Assembly: GCA_032718475.1 (NCBI GenBank)
Contig: JAUCBJ010000858.1
Location: 1-61,733 of the forward strand
DNA length: 61,733 nt
Direction of reading: 5' to 3'
Origin: Nemertoderma westbladi
Lineage: Eukaryota; Xenacoelomorpha; Nemertodermatida; Nemertodermatidae
A program made the translations under genes and the position numbers. Below the pieces are notes generated by a model. It saw only the letters and a program-made list of their open reading frames with translations. It searched no databases and had not been told where the DNA came from. Positions 42,465 through 54,589 of this stretch are shown here, piece after piece (within the stretch, counting starts at the first letter, position 1; each line of letters starts with the position of its first letter).

Positions 42465-44815
42465 CGTCCAGGCTGTTTAAGAGATTAGGGACTGTACACC
42501 CCTTGTTTCTTTTGGAGCTTACTTATTTCTGTCAGTTTTATTTATTTGTAGGCCAATATTGAGCAGAAGGCGTGTAAGCCTGCTCAGATTGTACAGATAA
42601 TTTGTAGGCTGGACTGTTGTCTGACTGTTGTTAAGTCTGAAGGGACTGTAGTGTGTGTAGAGCGTATGTCCGAAAAAGTACTAGTTAGGAAAGTAGGGGC
42701 TGCCAGTGCTGTGAGGTGAACCCCCTCGAAAGAATAAGTCGTACTACTCGGTTAGAACGCATACTAACTAACCATTTCGGAGTCTGCATATACTGTAGTT
42801 TATTTAGGCTTGATAGTAGTCTGCCAGCGTTTGGTCTGTACTTTGTTTGTGTAGTCTGTATGGGTAGTGTAATATTTCTTATTTAGATAATTTGTAGGCT
42901 GGATTGTTGTCTGGCTGTTGTTGGGTCTGAAGAGATTTCGGTGTGTGTAGAGCGTATGTCCGAAAAAGTACTAGTTAGGAAAGTAGGGGCTGCCAGTGCT
43001 GTGAGGTGAACCCCCTCGAAAGAATAAGTCGTACTACTCGGTTAGAACGCATACTAACTAACCATTTCGGAGTCTGCATATACTGTAGTTTATTTAGGCT
43101 TGATAGTAGTCTGCCAGCGTTTGGTCTGTACTTTGTTTGTGTAGTCTGTATGGGTAGTGTAATATTTCTTATTTAGATAATTTGTAGGCTGGATTGTTGT
43201 CTGGCTGTTGTTGGGTCTGAAGAGATTTCGGTGTGTGTAGAGTATATGTCCGATAAAGTGCCAGTTGGGAACGTAGGGGCTTCCAGAGCTGTGAGGTAAA
43301 CCCCCTCGAAAGAATAAGTCGTACTACTCGGTTAGAACGCATACTAACTAACCATTTCGGAGTCTGCATATACCGTAGTTTGTTTAGGCTTGATAGTAGT
43401 CTGTCAGCATTTGGTCTGCATTTTGTTTGAGTAGTCTGTACGCGTAGCGTAATATTTATTATTCAGAGTTTATGCGATTATTCGCAACATTCATATCCCC
43501 AAATTTATTCCTACAGTAATTGTGCTTGTTATATATACCGTTATAGTTAAATTAACCCCGGTACTACATCAGGGCTGCTTGGCGTTGGTAAAGACTGGTG
43601 ATTTTGTGCCCCGGTCACTCCAGCAGATACCGTGGTTCTTTTAGCTGTTCAAGTATTTTTAACTACTGATTATTTGTTGTATAAGTACTTGTACCTAATT
43701 TAGGGTTTAGTGTACAGTGCTTTCCGAAGGTGATTAGTGTGTAGGCAGTATATTTGTGTTGTAAAGTGGTTAATAGGCACGTTGGTTCTGGTAGACCGCG
43801 GTAATTAACTTCTAGGTAGGAACACTCCGTGATACATAACGTAGTACTTATAGCGATACGGCTATAAGTTGTCAGACGGTGGTATTTTTTCTATCTGGAC
43901 AACGCAATATATTACTACTACTTATTATTTTCAAATACCGTAGTACCCTGTCCCTTGTAATAACCAGATATTCTAACCCTTTGTTATGCTGGTTTGTAGA
44001 CTTCTTGTAAAATTACCGTAAATTACTTGTAAAAATTCGTACTTGTAATTTTTTTGTGTTTATTTAGAGATTGTAATCTCACCCCGAATTGTACGTAATT
44101 TGTAGTATTAAGTAACTTAGGTAAATTAGAATTATTTGTTTTAGTGTCCAACAAGTAGCACTCCACTGAGAGCGCACAGCTTCTGTGTAGTGACTCCCCC
44201 CAGAAATAATAACATTTATTTCAAATATTGACAAAAACCCATTTTAACGGGTATATATATATTATAAATCAACTCAAACGATTTATAAATAGTAGGCCTG
44301 CCATACAACAATTAGGTCTTAATATCAGTTGGACTACTGCTTAAATAACGGTAATAAAGTAAGTAAAAGTAACCAAGTAACCCCTAAAAATTCAGAAATT
44401 CAATTATTTAAAATAATTGACATACCGGTATTCACGATAGGCTTATTATATTTATTTTTATAAATTTAGGCTGAAATTATACCGGTATTCTGTAATTAAT
44501 TCTAGTCCATAATTATACTTATATATATACATTATAAGTGTAAGCTGTATACCGGTATTCACGATAGGCCTATTATATATTTATATATATTTGTGCTGAA
44601 ATTACATACCGGTATTCTGTGACAAACCTAGTCTGTAATAATACTTATATATATATACTATAAGTGTATACCGGTATTCTAATATATTATATATATATAT
44701 CACGCTACACTGAGTAGCAGTATTGGTAATTAATTACTAGGCTAACAGTGATACTGAATTACTAGACTTGCTTAAACTGTAATATAGCAGTAGGCATTCA
44801 ACTGTACAAACAAAC
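42465..44815 (+). other. Leader of the LTR element with tandem repeats
   Basis: Non-coding. It holds three copies of a 290-bp unit (next feature) and two to three copies of a 127-bp unit beginning ATACCGGTATTCACGATAGG (44422, 44549, 44668). No tRNA primer-binding site beginning TGG could be found right after 42464. Confidence 0.7.
42595..43464 (+). repeat. Three tandem copies of a 290-bp unit
   Basis: Units start AGATAATTTGTAGGCTGGA at 42595, 42885 and 43175. Copies 1 and 2 are almost identical; copy 3 is more diverged near its end. Each contains GCCAGTGCTGTGAGGTGAAC and CGGTTAGAACGCATACTAAC. Repeats in the leader of an LTR element often act in transcription or packaging; that is only a possibility here. 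Confidence 0.95.
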
Positions 44816-47668
44816 ATGTCTGACACAAAGCAAAACCTGTCAGACAGTCTCCTAGATACAACCATCTGTGACCCAGACAGGAGTGTGGAACGTGTGAGAC
44901 CGAAGTTCAACTCACCTCCTACTGTAAGAAAGATCATCCCTCCAGTAGTAGTATCAGACCCTAGGCTAGTCCAACACCGTAGGTCTATCATAGGCACTCG
45001 AGCTCAGGTCAAGCGGGACCATGAAGCAGCGGAACAGCAGCAACACTCGAGCCGAGAACTTATTTCTCAGCGGCCCGACAGCTCCAGTAGTGAGGATACT
45101 GTAGAGCTGACACCCGAGCACGGAGCAAAGATGACAGATGCGGTTTATTCGGATCCCCTTCTCATCCTTCCTGCAGCCGTACTCACTAGGGTATTGATTG
45201 CGGTGGAGGAACACCAGATTGATTGGGCGAGAAGTAAGCGATCGACTAAGGATAGTTATGCGGGATACACAAGGGAAGAACTGAAGTCTATTGTCGAGTC
45301 GCAATCGAACTTCCCCGGACCCGGACTCCCGTTTGACTTATCGGAAGCTGCCTGGGAAGACATACACGGGATGGGAGTAACAAAGGAAACCATCGATCCA
45401 GCTGTGTGGAAGAGGTCAGCAGCCGGATACGTACAGGGATTCTTCAGCTCCATGGAGCGATTAGAGGAACAATTGTTTAGATAACCACAAGGACCTCAAG
45501 AGCAGGGAGAGCTGCTTTATCAAGTTCGAGAAAGAATTCTAAGAATTAGACTAATCTTATCGGCCTTTGAGGAGGCTTCGAAAAGAAGACAAGACACGTC
45601 GTTGCAAGTTGCCGTAAAGACTTGGTTTCAGCGAGTGAGTCTCAAAGTTCAAGGAACTGCCCAGTGGAAATCTCAGCTGGCTGAGCGCTCAACTCATGGA
45701 GAATCAACAGATGCTACCTTTTCCCAAGTGGAAAGCGAAGCGACAGCAGAGAAGCCGCATAAGAGGGATGCTATTGACATCTATCTGTCAGACTATCAAC
45801 GCTTTGTAGGTGATGAAGAGTTGAGGAGAAGGCTAGATGGACTTAGCCCTAATAGTGAAGGAGCCAAGCTTGTGTTGGATGCAATCGATGTGGATATGAG
45901 AGCTGCGAACCAAGCTAAATTTGATGAACGCCTCTGCATCACTAGGGTCCAAGAAGAACAAGTAAAGAAAAAACGTATAGAAGACAGAAAGACAGCGGCA
46001 GTGGCAGCAGCAGTGGCAGCAGCAGAAGCGGAAAGAAAAGTGGCAGCAGCAGTGGCAGCAGCAGAAGCGGAAAGAAAAGCGGCAGTGGCAGCGGCAGCAG
46101 CAGAAGCGGCAGTGGCAGCGGCAGCGGCAGAAGCGGAAAGAAAAGTGACAGCAGCCGAAGCAGAAAGAAAGGCGGCAGTGGCAGCGGCAGAGGCAGTGGC
46201 AGAAGCAGAACGGAGAGCGGCTGAAGAAACCACCCAACTAGAATTGGAAAACATTCAGGAGAATCAAGACTGCATAAATAAACAGTTAACAGCTAGTCAA
46301 ATGTAGATGATGAGTCGATCAACTCCCAAAAGACAGGGATATACATCATCTGAGGAAGGCGATACCACCGATCCTGAAGGCGGAGGAAATAGATCTCGTC
46401 TAAGCAGACGTAGAAGAATGTCCCACCGTCAGAAATTGCCTGATTTGCCCCCAGCTGTTAGAAGGCAACTAACTAACACAAACTTAGGTAGTACAGAACC
46501 CACAGACCAAATAATTAACATAGAAAGACTCCCTACTATAGTAGATGAGCCTGAAATAATTAGGCCTGTTCTCGAAGCCACTCCTTCGGTGATAGAGACA
46601 CCTGTACTCCCAGAACCTACCTCTAAATTCCCTCTGCATAGCACTAAACTACCTGTGCCCAGCAGAACAGCCCATGAGACAGTTCCTGTTCTGGACTCCG
46701 AGCGAAATATCAATGATTTGTCGCCCGTTGTCCCCCATCCACCCGCTACTACGTTGGCGACTCCCGCTTCGGCGGTCGAGTGGGTAGATGAGAGACGGCG
46801 GGGGATGGATCTCCTGCTCGGGCAGAAGCAGTTCAAGGGCACAGTAAGGGAAAGTAGGTTAGAGTTGCAAGAAGTGCAGCAAAGTATCGCGTTAGAACGC
46901 GATAAATTAGTAAATACACAAAAGGGTATACCACCACCCCCTGTAACAATGTGTCAACCTGTTAGGTCTGAAGTATTTCATGCGCAAGGTGTGGAGCCTA
47001 CATGCATCTATACTGCTAGCGAAGTGGAAACTCCTATAGTAAACCCTATTAAGGGTAATTATAAACCTGTTGACAATGATATTCCATATAGACTTGATAA
47101 TAATCCGAGAAATTTATATACCGATAACTCGATATTAAATAACACGATGGCCCAAGAAAGTTTTACGCGTCAAATGGCTAGAACTGAAGCCCGCCAAGCG
47201 GTAAAGGTGGGAGAGATCGTCAAGTTCAATGGAGATGAGATGAAATGGTTACCTTTTAATGAATATTACAAAGATAACATACAGAACTCTGTGCTATCTA
47301 ACGGAGAGAAACTTAGATTCCTCATCGAGTGCTTGGAAGGATCTCCCAAGTTAATGGCGTTAAAGTTTATTGGACATCCCGATGGATTAAGACAAGTTTG
47401 GGATACCCTAAACATCAGGTATGGTAATAGGAATAACATAGCTAGGTATTTGTATACAAAATTGGTAGCGCCCCGAAAGTTCATTAGCAGCGGGATAATA
47501 GAGTTTTCCGATGAGATTCAAGAGATCTGTAGACAATTAGATTGGCTAGGTAAGTCTCATGAATATCAGAGTTCTATGGTTATTGGAGCTGTGGCCTCTA
47601 CCTTACCGAAGGGTGGAGTAGGTACACGCTGGGATAAGAAAGTGTTATATATGATGGAACAGCAATGA
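44816..47668 (+). pseudogene. gag region of the BEL/Pao element, one frame with two internal stops
   Basis: One continuous reading frame of about 950 codons is cut by TAA at 45482-45484 and TAG at 46304-46306, and ends in TGA at 47666-47668. The same frame then continues into pol. Part 1 (MSDTKQNLSD...) is polar. Part 2 has an Ala/Glu/Lys-rich stretch (about 45990-46230, AEAERK repeats) predicted to be a coiled coil. Part 3 ends with a BEL-type gag block (FNGDEMKWLPFNEYYKDNI, LSNGEKLRFLIECLEG, DTLNIRYGN). Gag forms the particle in the cytoplasm. No frameshifts are seen, only stops of three different kinds. Confidence 0.85.
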
Positions 47669-47680
47669 CGAGACCCTACC

Positions 47681-50600
47681 ATGGCTGATCTCATGTCATT
47701 CTTAGATGGAGAAGTGAAATTACAGCTCCTAAAGCAGTCCAGAGAGAAGACACCGGAAAACAAGGTAAGTGAGAAACCCGTTTCCAGGAGAAAGGTAACA
47801 CCAGTGTGTTATACCGACGACGGCGAAAGCCAGGCTTCTCAAGGAGAGGACAGCGGGAAAGACACTGAAAGATCTTATTATGTCAACAAAACGCCCAAAG
47901 ACGTAAGTAAATTCAGGTCTCGAACCAATGACAGGAGAGAACAGGTAAGAAAAACCCCTCCTACGTCTCCTAAGAGAATTCAGGTAAGAAAGCCCGAAGA
48001 AAGAACGAGTGTGCACAACGTTACTCAAAATAAGGTAAGTAACATCAAACCGAAATGTGCGCTGTGTGACGGGCCCCACCGTTTGAATGTGTGTGATGAA
48101 TTCCTAGAGAAATCATTAACGGAGAGACGGGAAGTCATGTGGGATAAGCGGTTGTGTTATAATTGCCTCAGACAAGGACACCAACGGCGAACCTGTTACT
48201 CCGACACAAGGTGTGCAAAGTGCGGTGCGAAACATCATATCTTGTTGCACACTGAATTCGAACGAAACAGCCTGAGTCAGGTAAGTGATTCCGAACTACA
48301 TGTCCAATTCAGTGATGTGAACGACACTGACCAAAGTTCTGAGATGGAAGGATTCTATACGGATGAATTCTCCGACGAAGATGAATCCTGTTACATGATA
48401 AATACCGCAGTGTATCGAGCACTTACGTATGAAAAAGACACAGACAGTGACCTCACCTTAACTACTTCTGATCGACAACCATCTTGGAAAGCGCCAACTT
48501 CCAATGTAGGAATCCGAGAATTTCCAGTAGTGCAGTTAAGGGTCCACGGACCTAAAAGGAGTTATATAGTGAACGCCCTTCTTGACTCCGGTAGCAAAGG
48601 AACATTCATCGACAAAGAACTAGCTGAAGACATCTTTGCTGGACAACCCAAGTGCCAAACTAAGCTAAATATGTCAGGAATTATGCAGGTTTGGAAATCT
48701 ACAGTAATAGCGGATTATTATGTAGGTGCGTTGTCCACCCCCCAGGATGAACTAGGAGAACATAGTATAAGGTCAGTAAAAATGGTGGCGATAAAGAACT
48801 TCGCTACCAGCCAAGTGGAACCTTATAACTGGGATGAGGACGATTTCACCCAGCAGCTTGAAATACCTAGATTCAACACCGATTACCCTGGAGTGCAAAT
48901 ACTCATCGGTCAAAACGCGCATGAAGCGCTCGAGACATTGGAGAAACGGCCTGCTCAACCGCAACCACTACAAGCTTATGCGGGAAGAACTAGAGTGGGT
49001 TGGTACTTTACTGGCCCTTCCCGTAGAACTCTCATGGAAAGATTACCGAAAGATCAGGTATATCAAGTAAGAGAATGGGAAGTTGAGAGCAGTGAGTTAG
49101 ACGATCCAACTGAGGGAACACCATACTCCTCAGATAATGACGATGTCCACCAACTCTTCGACGAGGAGAATACCATTGATCTCCTTAAGGAAAACGAGAC
49201 ATGGCAAAACCAAGTGAACTTATGTCAGCTCCTTCGTCCATCAGAACGAGACGACTATAACGACGAACTTAATGACGTCATTGAACGTTATAATGCCAAG
49301 ACTCGGGATGAACACGCCGTACGATTCTTTACTCAAGAGGCTGTAGAGCCCAATTCCTACGATAAGGCCCTATCGGTAGAAGAAGAAAGAGCCAAGCAGA
49401 TCCAAGAGACAACTACACGTTTTCTTAAAGATCAAGGTAGATATGAAATCGGTCTACCTTTCCGAAAGCGAGAACCAAAGTTCATAAACAACAGACCCTT
49501 GGCGGAGAAAAGAATTGCTCAACTACATCGACGCCTTACGGCAAATTCTTCAGCTAAAGAAATGTATCAAACGCAGTTGAAGAAATTTATTAGCAAGGGA
49601 TATGCGGAGCGAGTACCGGAAGAAACACCTATAACTGAGAGAACGTATTATTTAACTCACCATTACGTTCCCAAACCCGGTAAACCCCATGAGGTACGAG
49701 TGGTGTTTGATGGCTCCGCCCTCTACATGGGCCAATCCCTTAATTCCGAATTGTTACCCGGACCCAACTTACTCCAATCCTTGTTGGGAATACTCTTAAG
49801 ATTAAGACAATATTCAATCGCTTTTGCCTCAGATATAGAAGGCATGCTCTTACAAGTCAAGGCGCTGGATAGGGATCGAGATAGCCTACGATTTCTGTGG
49901 TGGCCTGAAGGAAACCTCAACCAGAAACCGGTGGAGTACTGGATGACCATCCAGGCTTTTGGGATAATCTCAAGCCCTTCAAACGCCTGTTCAGTGGTGC
50001 GCACCACTGCGGATGACAACCGAGAAGCCTTCTCTAAAGAGGTCATTGACAACATCAAACGGGATATATACATGGACGACAATCTAAAGTCCCTTCCATC
50101 AGTCGAAGAAGCCATTGATGTCGCTAAAGGAACGGTAGAGTGCTTAAAAAGAGGTGAATTTCGATTAACTAAATTCACCAGCAACTCCCGTGAGTTTCTG
50201 GAGTCGATCCCGGTAGAAGATCGAGGAGCGAAAGACCTAGATCTAATCCAAGATGATCTTCCAGAAACCAAGACACTTGGTTTGAAATGGGACACAGAGA
50301 GAGATATCCTGTTTTTCCAGCTAAAACAGCGAGATAATCCAGTTCGGACTAAACGGATTTGTTTAAGTATCCTGAGCACTTATTTCGATCCATTGGGATT
50401 TATTAGCCCAGTTATATTGATTGCTCGGAGTTTTGTACAACAAATGTGGCTTGAAAACCACTCATGGGACGATCCACTTAAGGGAGAATTATTAAAGAAG
50501 TGGATGAAATGGGAAGATTCTCTACCAGCCATCGAGAACTTTATAATTTCCCGTTCATATTTTGGTCATGTTCTCCCTACGTATTCCTATCAACTCCATG

Positions 50601-50998
50601 TGTTTGGAGACGCCAGCGATATGGGAATAGGTATAGTAGCCTACCTAAGAGTGGAAACTCCGGATGGAATCAAAGTCGCCTTGGTTACCTCTAAGGCATT
50701 GATAAACAACAAGTTGAAAGTTCCTCGAGCGGAGTTAAATGCGGCTCTATACGCTACAGCCATCGGCCGGAATGTAACAGAACAGATCGACTATCCACTG
50801 GAGAAAACTGTCTATTGGACCGATGCTTTACTCGTGTTGGAGTATATAACCAATGAAGTCTGTCAGTTCAGCGTCTTCGTTACTAACAGAGTAGCATTAT
50901 ACTCAGTCGCACGACGATGGATCAATGGAGACATTGCCCCAGAACGATCAATCCAGCAGACATCGCCTCCAGGGGAGCAACTCCACAAGAACTGGTAG
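47681..50998 (+). CDS. BEL/Pao gag end and pol: zinc knuckles, protease, reverse transcriptase, RNase H
   Basis: 1,105 codons in the same frame as gag, so it is probably part of one gag-pol polyprotein and not an independent start. Zinc-knuckle-like motifs lie at about residues 126-195 (CALCDGPHRLNVC, CYNCLRQGHQRRTC, CAKCGAKHHILLH). The aspartic protease signature LLDSGSKGTFID is near 300. The RT spans about 590-840, with FDGSALYMGQSLN, SDIEGMLLQV and the active site IYMDDNL near 797. RNase H begins near 975 (FGDASD) and reaches VYWTD. The last roughly 25 codons are out of frame: a shift near 50915 moves the true frame to the next ORF. Confidence 0.95.
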   Translation: MADLMSFLDGEVKLQLLKQSREKTPENKVSEKPVSRRKVTPVCYTDDGESQASQGEDSGKDTERSYYVNKTPKDVSKFRSRTNDRREQVRKTPPTSPKRIQVRKPEERTSVHNVTQNKVSNIKPKCALCDGPHRLNVCDEFLEKSLTERREVMWDKRLCYNCLRQGHQRRTCYSDTRCAKCGAKHHILLHTEFERNSLSQVSDSELHVQFSDVNDTDQSSEMEGFYTDEFSDEDESCYMINTAVYRALTYEKDTDSDLTLTTSDRQPSWKAPTSNVGIREFPVVQLRVHGPKRSYIVNALLDSGSKGTFIDKELAEDIFAGQPKCQTKLNMSGIMQVWKSTVIADYYVGALSTPQDELGEHSIRSVKMVAIKNFATSQVEPYNWDEDDFTQQLEIPRFNTDYPGVQILIGQNAHEALETLEKRPAQPQPLQAYAGRTRVGWYFTGPSRRTLMERLPKDQVYQVREWEVESSELDDPTEGTPYSSDNDDVHQLFDEENTIDLLKENETWQNQVNLCQLLRPSERDDYNDELNDVIERYNAKTRDEHAVRFFTQEAVEPNSYDKALSVEEERAKQIQETTTRFLKDQGRYEIGLPFRKREPKFINNRPLAEKRIAQLHRRLTANSSAKEMYQTQLKKFISKGYAERVPEETPITERTYYLTHHYVPKPGKPHEVRVVFDGSALYMGQSLNSELLPGPNLLQSLLGILLRLRQYSIAFASDIEGMLLQVKALDRDRDSLRFLWWPEGNLNQKPVEYWMTIQAFGIISSPSNACSVVRTTADDNREAFSKEVIDNIKRDIYMDDNLKSLPSVEEAIDVAKGTVECLKRGEFRLTKFTSNSREFLESIPVEDRGAKDLDLIQDDLPETKTLGLKWDTERDILFFQLKQRDNPVRTKRICLSILSTYFDPLGFISPVILIARSFVQQMWLENHSWDDPLKGELLKKWMKWEDSLPAIENFIISRSYFGHVLPTYSYQLHVFGDASDMGIGIVAYLRVETPDGIKVALVTSKALINNKLKVPRAELNAALYATAIGRNVTEQIDYPLEKTVYWTDALLVLEYITNEVCQFSVFVTNRVALYSVARRWINGDIAPERSIQQTSPPGEQLHKNW

Positions 50999-52947
50999 AT
51001 ACTCCAGACTGGTTAGGTGGACCCGACTTCCTCTACAAAGAAGAAGAAGAATGGCCTCCTCATCTTACTACAGCAGAGATTAGACAGGCCAAGGGAGCGG
51101 AGAAAGTCAAACCTAAAACTCGGGCGAGTAAATCGAAGTTATTTAAACCTATGGTAGATCTGTCTGTACTACATACTTCCGGAGACGACGCTTTGGATCA
51201 GAAACCCACAGCCACAAATAAGTCTGTAGTGGAAATCCGTGAGAAGGATTGGAAATCTGGAATACCAGACGTCTCGCAAGGACTCTCACCTCTCCTGCAG
51301 AGAGCGATACATCACTACAGTTCCTGGAATCGGCTCTGTAAGGCCGTCACATATTTAAAACGATGTTTTCATCATCACTACTCCGGGACGAAGACCAATA
51401 GTGATACCGCTCCACTAACATCGGTGCAGGTCCATGTTGTTAAAGATCTTCCCAAATATAAGATATCCGACAGGTTTCTGAAGGAGAAGATCAGTTATCA
51501 GGAGCATGAAGAAACCAACAAGCAGATGCTGAGACTCCTGCAATGCTATGAGGATTCCGATAAGTATTTCCTGTTGTTGAGAAATCCACAGATGCGCTTA
51601 AGGGATCGTTTCTCTAGCACAATGATAGATGGGTTGATACGTGTTGGAGGAAGATTAACGAATGCTCCATTATCCTTTGACACTAAGTTTCCCATACTCA
51701 TTAGAAATCTTGAGATACAAGTCAAGATGATTGTAGATGTTCACAGCAAACTTTATCATGCTGGTAGAGAACGAGTTCTTAGCAAAATTCGAACTCGCTA
51801 TTATTTTTATAAACCCCGTAGAGCTCTGAACCAAGTTCTTAGGAACTGTATACTCTGTAGGAAAGCATTCAGTATGCCACAGAGAGAGGCAGAATTACCT
51901 AGGGAACGAGTAAGCTTCTATGAACCACCCTTTACTAATACCGGTATAGATTTATTTGGCCCTATTGAAGTATATCGTGCTAGGACTATAGTCAAGAGAT
52001 GGTGTGTCATCTTTGTTTGTATGACTTGTAGAGCTATCCATCTCGATATGGTGAACGATTTATCTACCAACAGCTTCCTATTAAGCTTACGACGACAGAT
52101 CGCTCGCTTTGGAACTAGTAACACGATGAGATCTGATAAGGGAACAAACTTCATTGGTGCCAACAATGAAATCAAAGCTTACGTCAAAGATTGGAACCAA
52201 AGACAGGTGGACGATCAGCTACGAGTAACAGCGTCTAGCTGGACCTTCAATGCCGCCGATGCCCCTTGGTGGGGAGGAAGTTGGGAGAGATTAATAAGAA
52301 GTGTGAAGACCGCATTTCACTTTATAGTGCCGTGCCGCGCTTATCTCACCGACGAACTTTTGCGGACGTTAATGGAGGAAATCGCCGCCTATCTCAACGA
52401 GAGACCGCTTATGCCAGTCTCATCGAGTCCCGATTCCCTGGAAGCGCTAACACCCGCGCACTTCCTACTGAAGAAACCTGTAGCCATGCTCCCACAATCG
52501 GAAATCACAGACGGAGACAAATACTACCGGCAAACTTGGCAACTCATGCAGTTGTTATCCCGTCGTTTCGCTGACCATTTCGAAAAACATTATCTGCCCA
52601 CGCTACATCTTCGAACTAAGTGGTTTGCGCAGCAAGAAAACGTCAGCGCTGGAGACATGGTCCTTATTGTGGATTCAGATCTTCCACGTAAGCGGTGGCA
52701 GACAGGTCGTATCATCGAGACTCACATCTCGGATGATGGTTTGGTGCGATCGGTAGAACTCGTCGTCATGCGACGTAACTTCAAGAAACCGGGAATTGTC
52801 TTCGAGACACAGCAGCTCAATCGCCCAGTTGGTCGTTTATGTTTACTGGAAAGAGAAAGAGAACTCTCCGGAAACTATGAAAGGCAAGATACTCTTCCCA
52901 CGACCACCTCCCTAATCCAACAAACATCTAGGGACTCCCCAACTTAA
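50917..52947 (+). CDS. BEL/Pao integrase with C-terminal domain (frame-shifted from RT)
   Basis: 676 codons, one frame off the RT ORF and overlapping it by 82 nt. The conserved W(R/Q)...NPADIASRG motif at its start normally follows RNase H in-frame, so a one-base change split the polyprotein. An HHCC-type zinc motif is near residues 275-310 (HSKLYHAGRERVLSKIR, CILCRKAF). The DDE catalytic core includes TGIDLFGP (344), CRAIHLDMVNDLS (371), SDKGTNF (406) and WERLIRSVK (453). A C-terminal domain (DUF5641 type, GDMVLIVDSDLPRKRWQTGR, about 578) follows. The frame is otherwise intact. Confidence 0.95.
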   Translation: MDQWRHCPRTINPADIASRGATPQELVDTPDWLGGPDFLYKEEEEWPPHLTTAEIRQAKGAEKVKPKTRASKSKLFKPMVDLSVLHTSGDDALDQKPTATNKSVVEIREKDWKSGIPDVSQGLSPLLQRAIHHYSSWNRLCKAVTYLKRCFHHHYSGTKTNSDTAPLTSVQVHVVKDLPKYKISDRFLKEKISYQEHEETNKQMLRLLQCYEDSDKYFLLLRNPQMRLRDRFSSTMIDGLIRVGGRLTNAPLSFDTKFPILIRNLEIQVKMIVDVHSKLYHAGRERVLSKIRTRYYFYKPRRALNQVLRNCILCRKAFSMPQREAELPRERVSFYEPPFTNTGIDLFGPIEVYRARTIVKRWCVIFVCMTCRAIHLDMVNDLSTNSFLLSLRRQIARFGTSNTMRSDKGTNFIGANNEIKAYVKDWNQRQVDDQLRVTASSWTFNAADAPWWGGSWERLIRSVKTAFHFIVPCRAYLTDELLRTLMEEIAAYLNERPLMPVSSSPDSLEALTPAHFLLKKPVAMLPQSEITDGDKYYRQTWQLMQLLSRRFADHFEKHYLPTLHLRTKWFAQQENVSAGDMVLIVDSDLPRKRWQTGRIIETHISDDGLVRSVELVVMRRNFKKPGIVFETQQLNRPVGRLCLLERERELSGNYERQDTLPTTTSLIQQTSRDSPT

Positions 52948-54589
52948 CAACGGCTGGAGTGGGTGTGTGACTATATTTGTATTTGTTTTTATTCTTTTAT
53001 ATTTATGTATGTATTATTATGTAATTTTATTATAATCGTTTTCTTTAATTTTATTTAGTAGAATGTTATTTTAGCGATTATTTAGTAGATTAGTGCAATA
53101 TATTAGTGTTTATTACTTAATTACTTATATATTATATATTTCGTGCGACGGTGAGAAATAATTCTTTTTCTCTTTCCTTACTGTCCGTATTACATTACAA
53201 ATATGTAACTACAGTAAGATGAAATATCCGTACTTATTAAAACACAATAAAGCTCCTACTATATTCAAGTATTATTGGTAAGTAGAGTATTAGGAATGCA
53301 AAGTTCAGATCCTCGTGTCTCGGCTAAACCAAGCTCTGGGTAGACCTTGGAAACGACTTGCCTCTTCTCACTGACATTGCTTCTTGCGATATTGCTCTCA
53401 TACCGTATATTAAATAATACATATAGTAGCGTGATGTCCCTTTAACAGTAGCGTATAACGCAAAATAAATCTGTTAAACCCTTTGACCATCTGCAATTCT
53501 AGTCGATTAAGATATCGCGGCACCCACCGATATACTTGAAAGACAAATTTCTAGAATCAGTGGTTAACGTCCCCAGACAAGTTCTGGAATAAACTGGTGC
53601 CCATCCTAAATATTAATTATTAATATTTACAAAATCTGTCAAATTTTAGATCCTTTAAAATTCTAGTCTATTAAGATATCGTAGCACTTACCGATATTCT
53701 TAAAAAGACCAATTTCCTAGAATCAAGGATCCTAGTCCCCAGACATGTTCTGGAATAAAATTGTGTCTATTTAATATTAAATAATAAAATTTACGGGAAT
53801 AAATTTAAATTCATGTTTTAATGAATTTAATAAATTGTCATTTTTATACAATTTATAATATTCCCAAAATTCCTTTAATTAATAGATCATGGGAGCGGAG
53901 ATTCACTCTATTAAGTGTATTAGTGTGCGAGAATCTCCAATATATAGTTAATAGCCGATAAAATTCATAAAATCATGTATAAAGATAAATATTGACAATT
54001 AAAGAATTACTATTAAATAGCATCCCAGATCTGTATGCATGAGAATTACCCTAATTCTACCGCAAGCTTTCCATAATGTCACCATGGCAACAACCACGCT
54101 AGAATTAGAAGTGAGTTAAAAGAACCATAAAGCTTGCCCATTGAATAGCATAGGGAATAAATAGCGCACTGCTAGCATCCAAGGATACATAATAACAACG
54201 TGACATTCTGGAAGGCACTTGACTAACGGACAAATGACCCGAATGTGTGATAGAATGTGTACCATTTGTGACAGTTACGTGGAATTTGTGCGTTTGTAGG
54301 TGAATGTTACTACTAAGGTGTGTTTACAGTAGCGAGTCGCAATTGTGAAAGTAGCCCTAACTCTCCAGTAAGAACCTGAAGTATATCTAAGCCTTTGGGA
54401 CGGACGGTGGAGTGACTCGTGCTGGTTGTTGTAGTCGTTGTGCAGCTACGACGTTGGCGATAGGCACATCGGCGAAAGTACACCAGCGCTGAGGATCTCG
54501 CACTGTCCGGGGGCAGAGAGGGGTAGGCAGCGACGCCCGCTAGCCTAAATATAAACTCATTATAATATTGATAAACTCATATAGCAGAT
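52948..54589 (+). other. 3' non-coding part of the LTR element
   Basis: AT-rich. AATAAA at about 53246 could be a polyadenylation signal. Two diverged copies (about 53490-53620 and 53660-53790) share ATTCTAGTC-ATTAAGATATCG, CCGATAT-CTT and GTCCCCAGACA-GTTCTGGAATAAA. Confidence 0.6.

Noticed and set aside
45796-46254. Antisense ORFs rich in Ala/Ser or Cys/Phe opposite gag
   Set aside because: Mirror of the Ala/Glu/Lys codon repeats of gag; no independent coding evidence.
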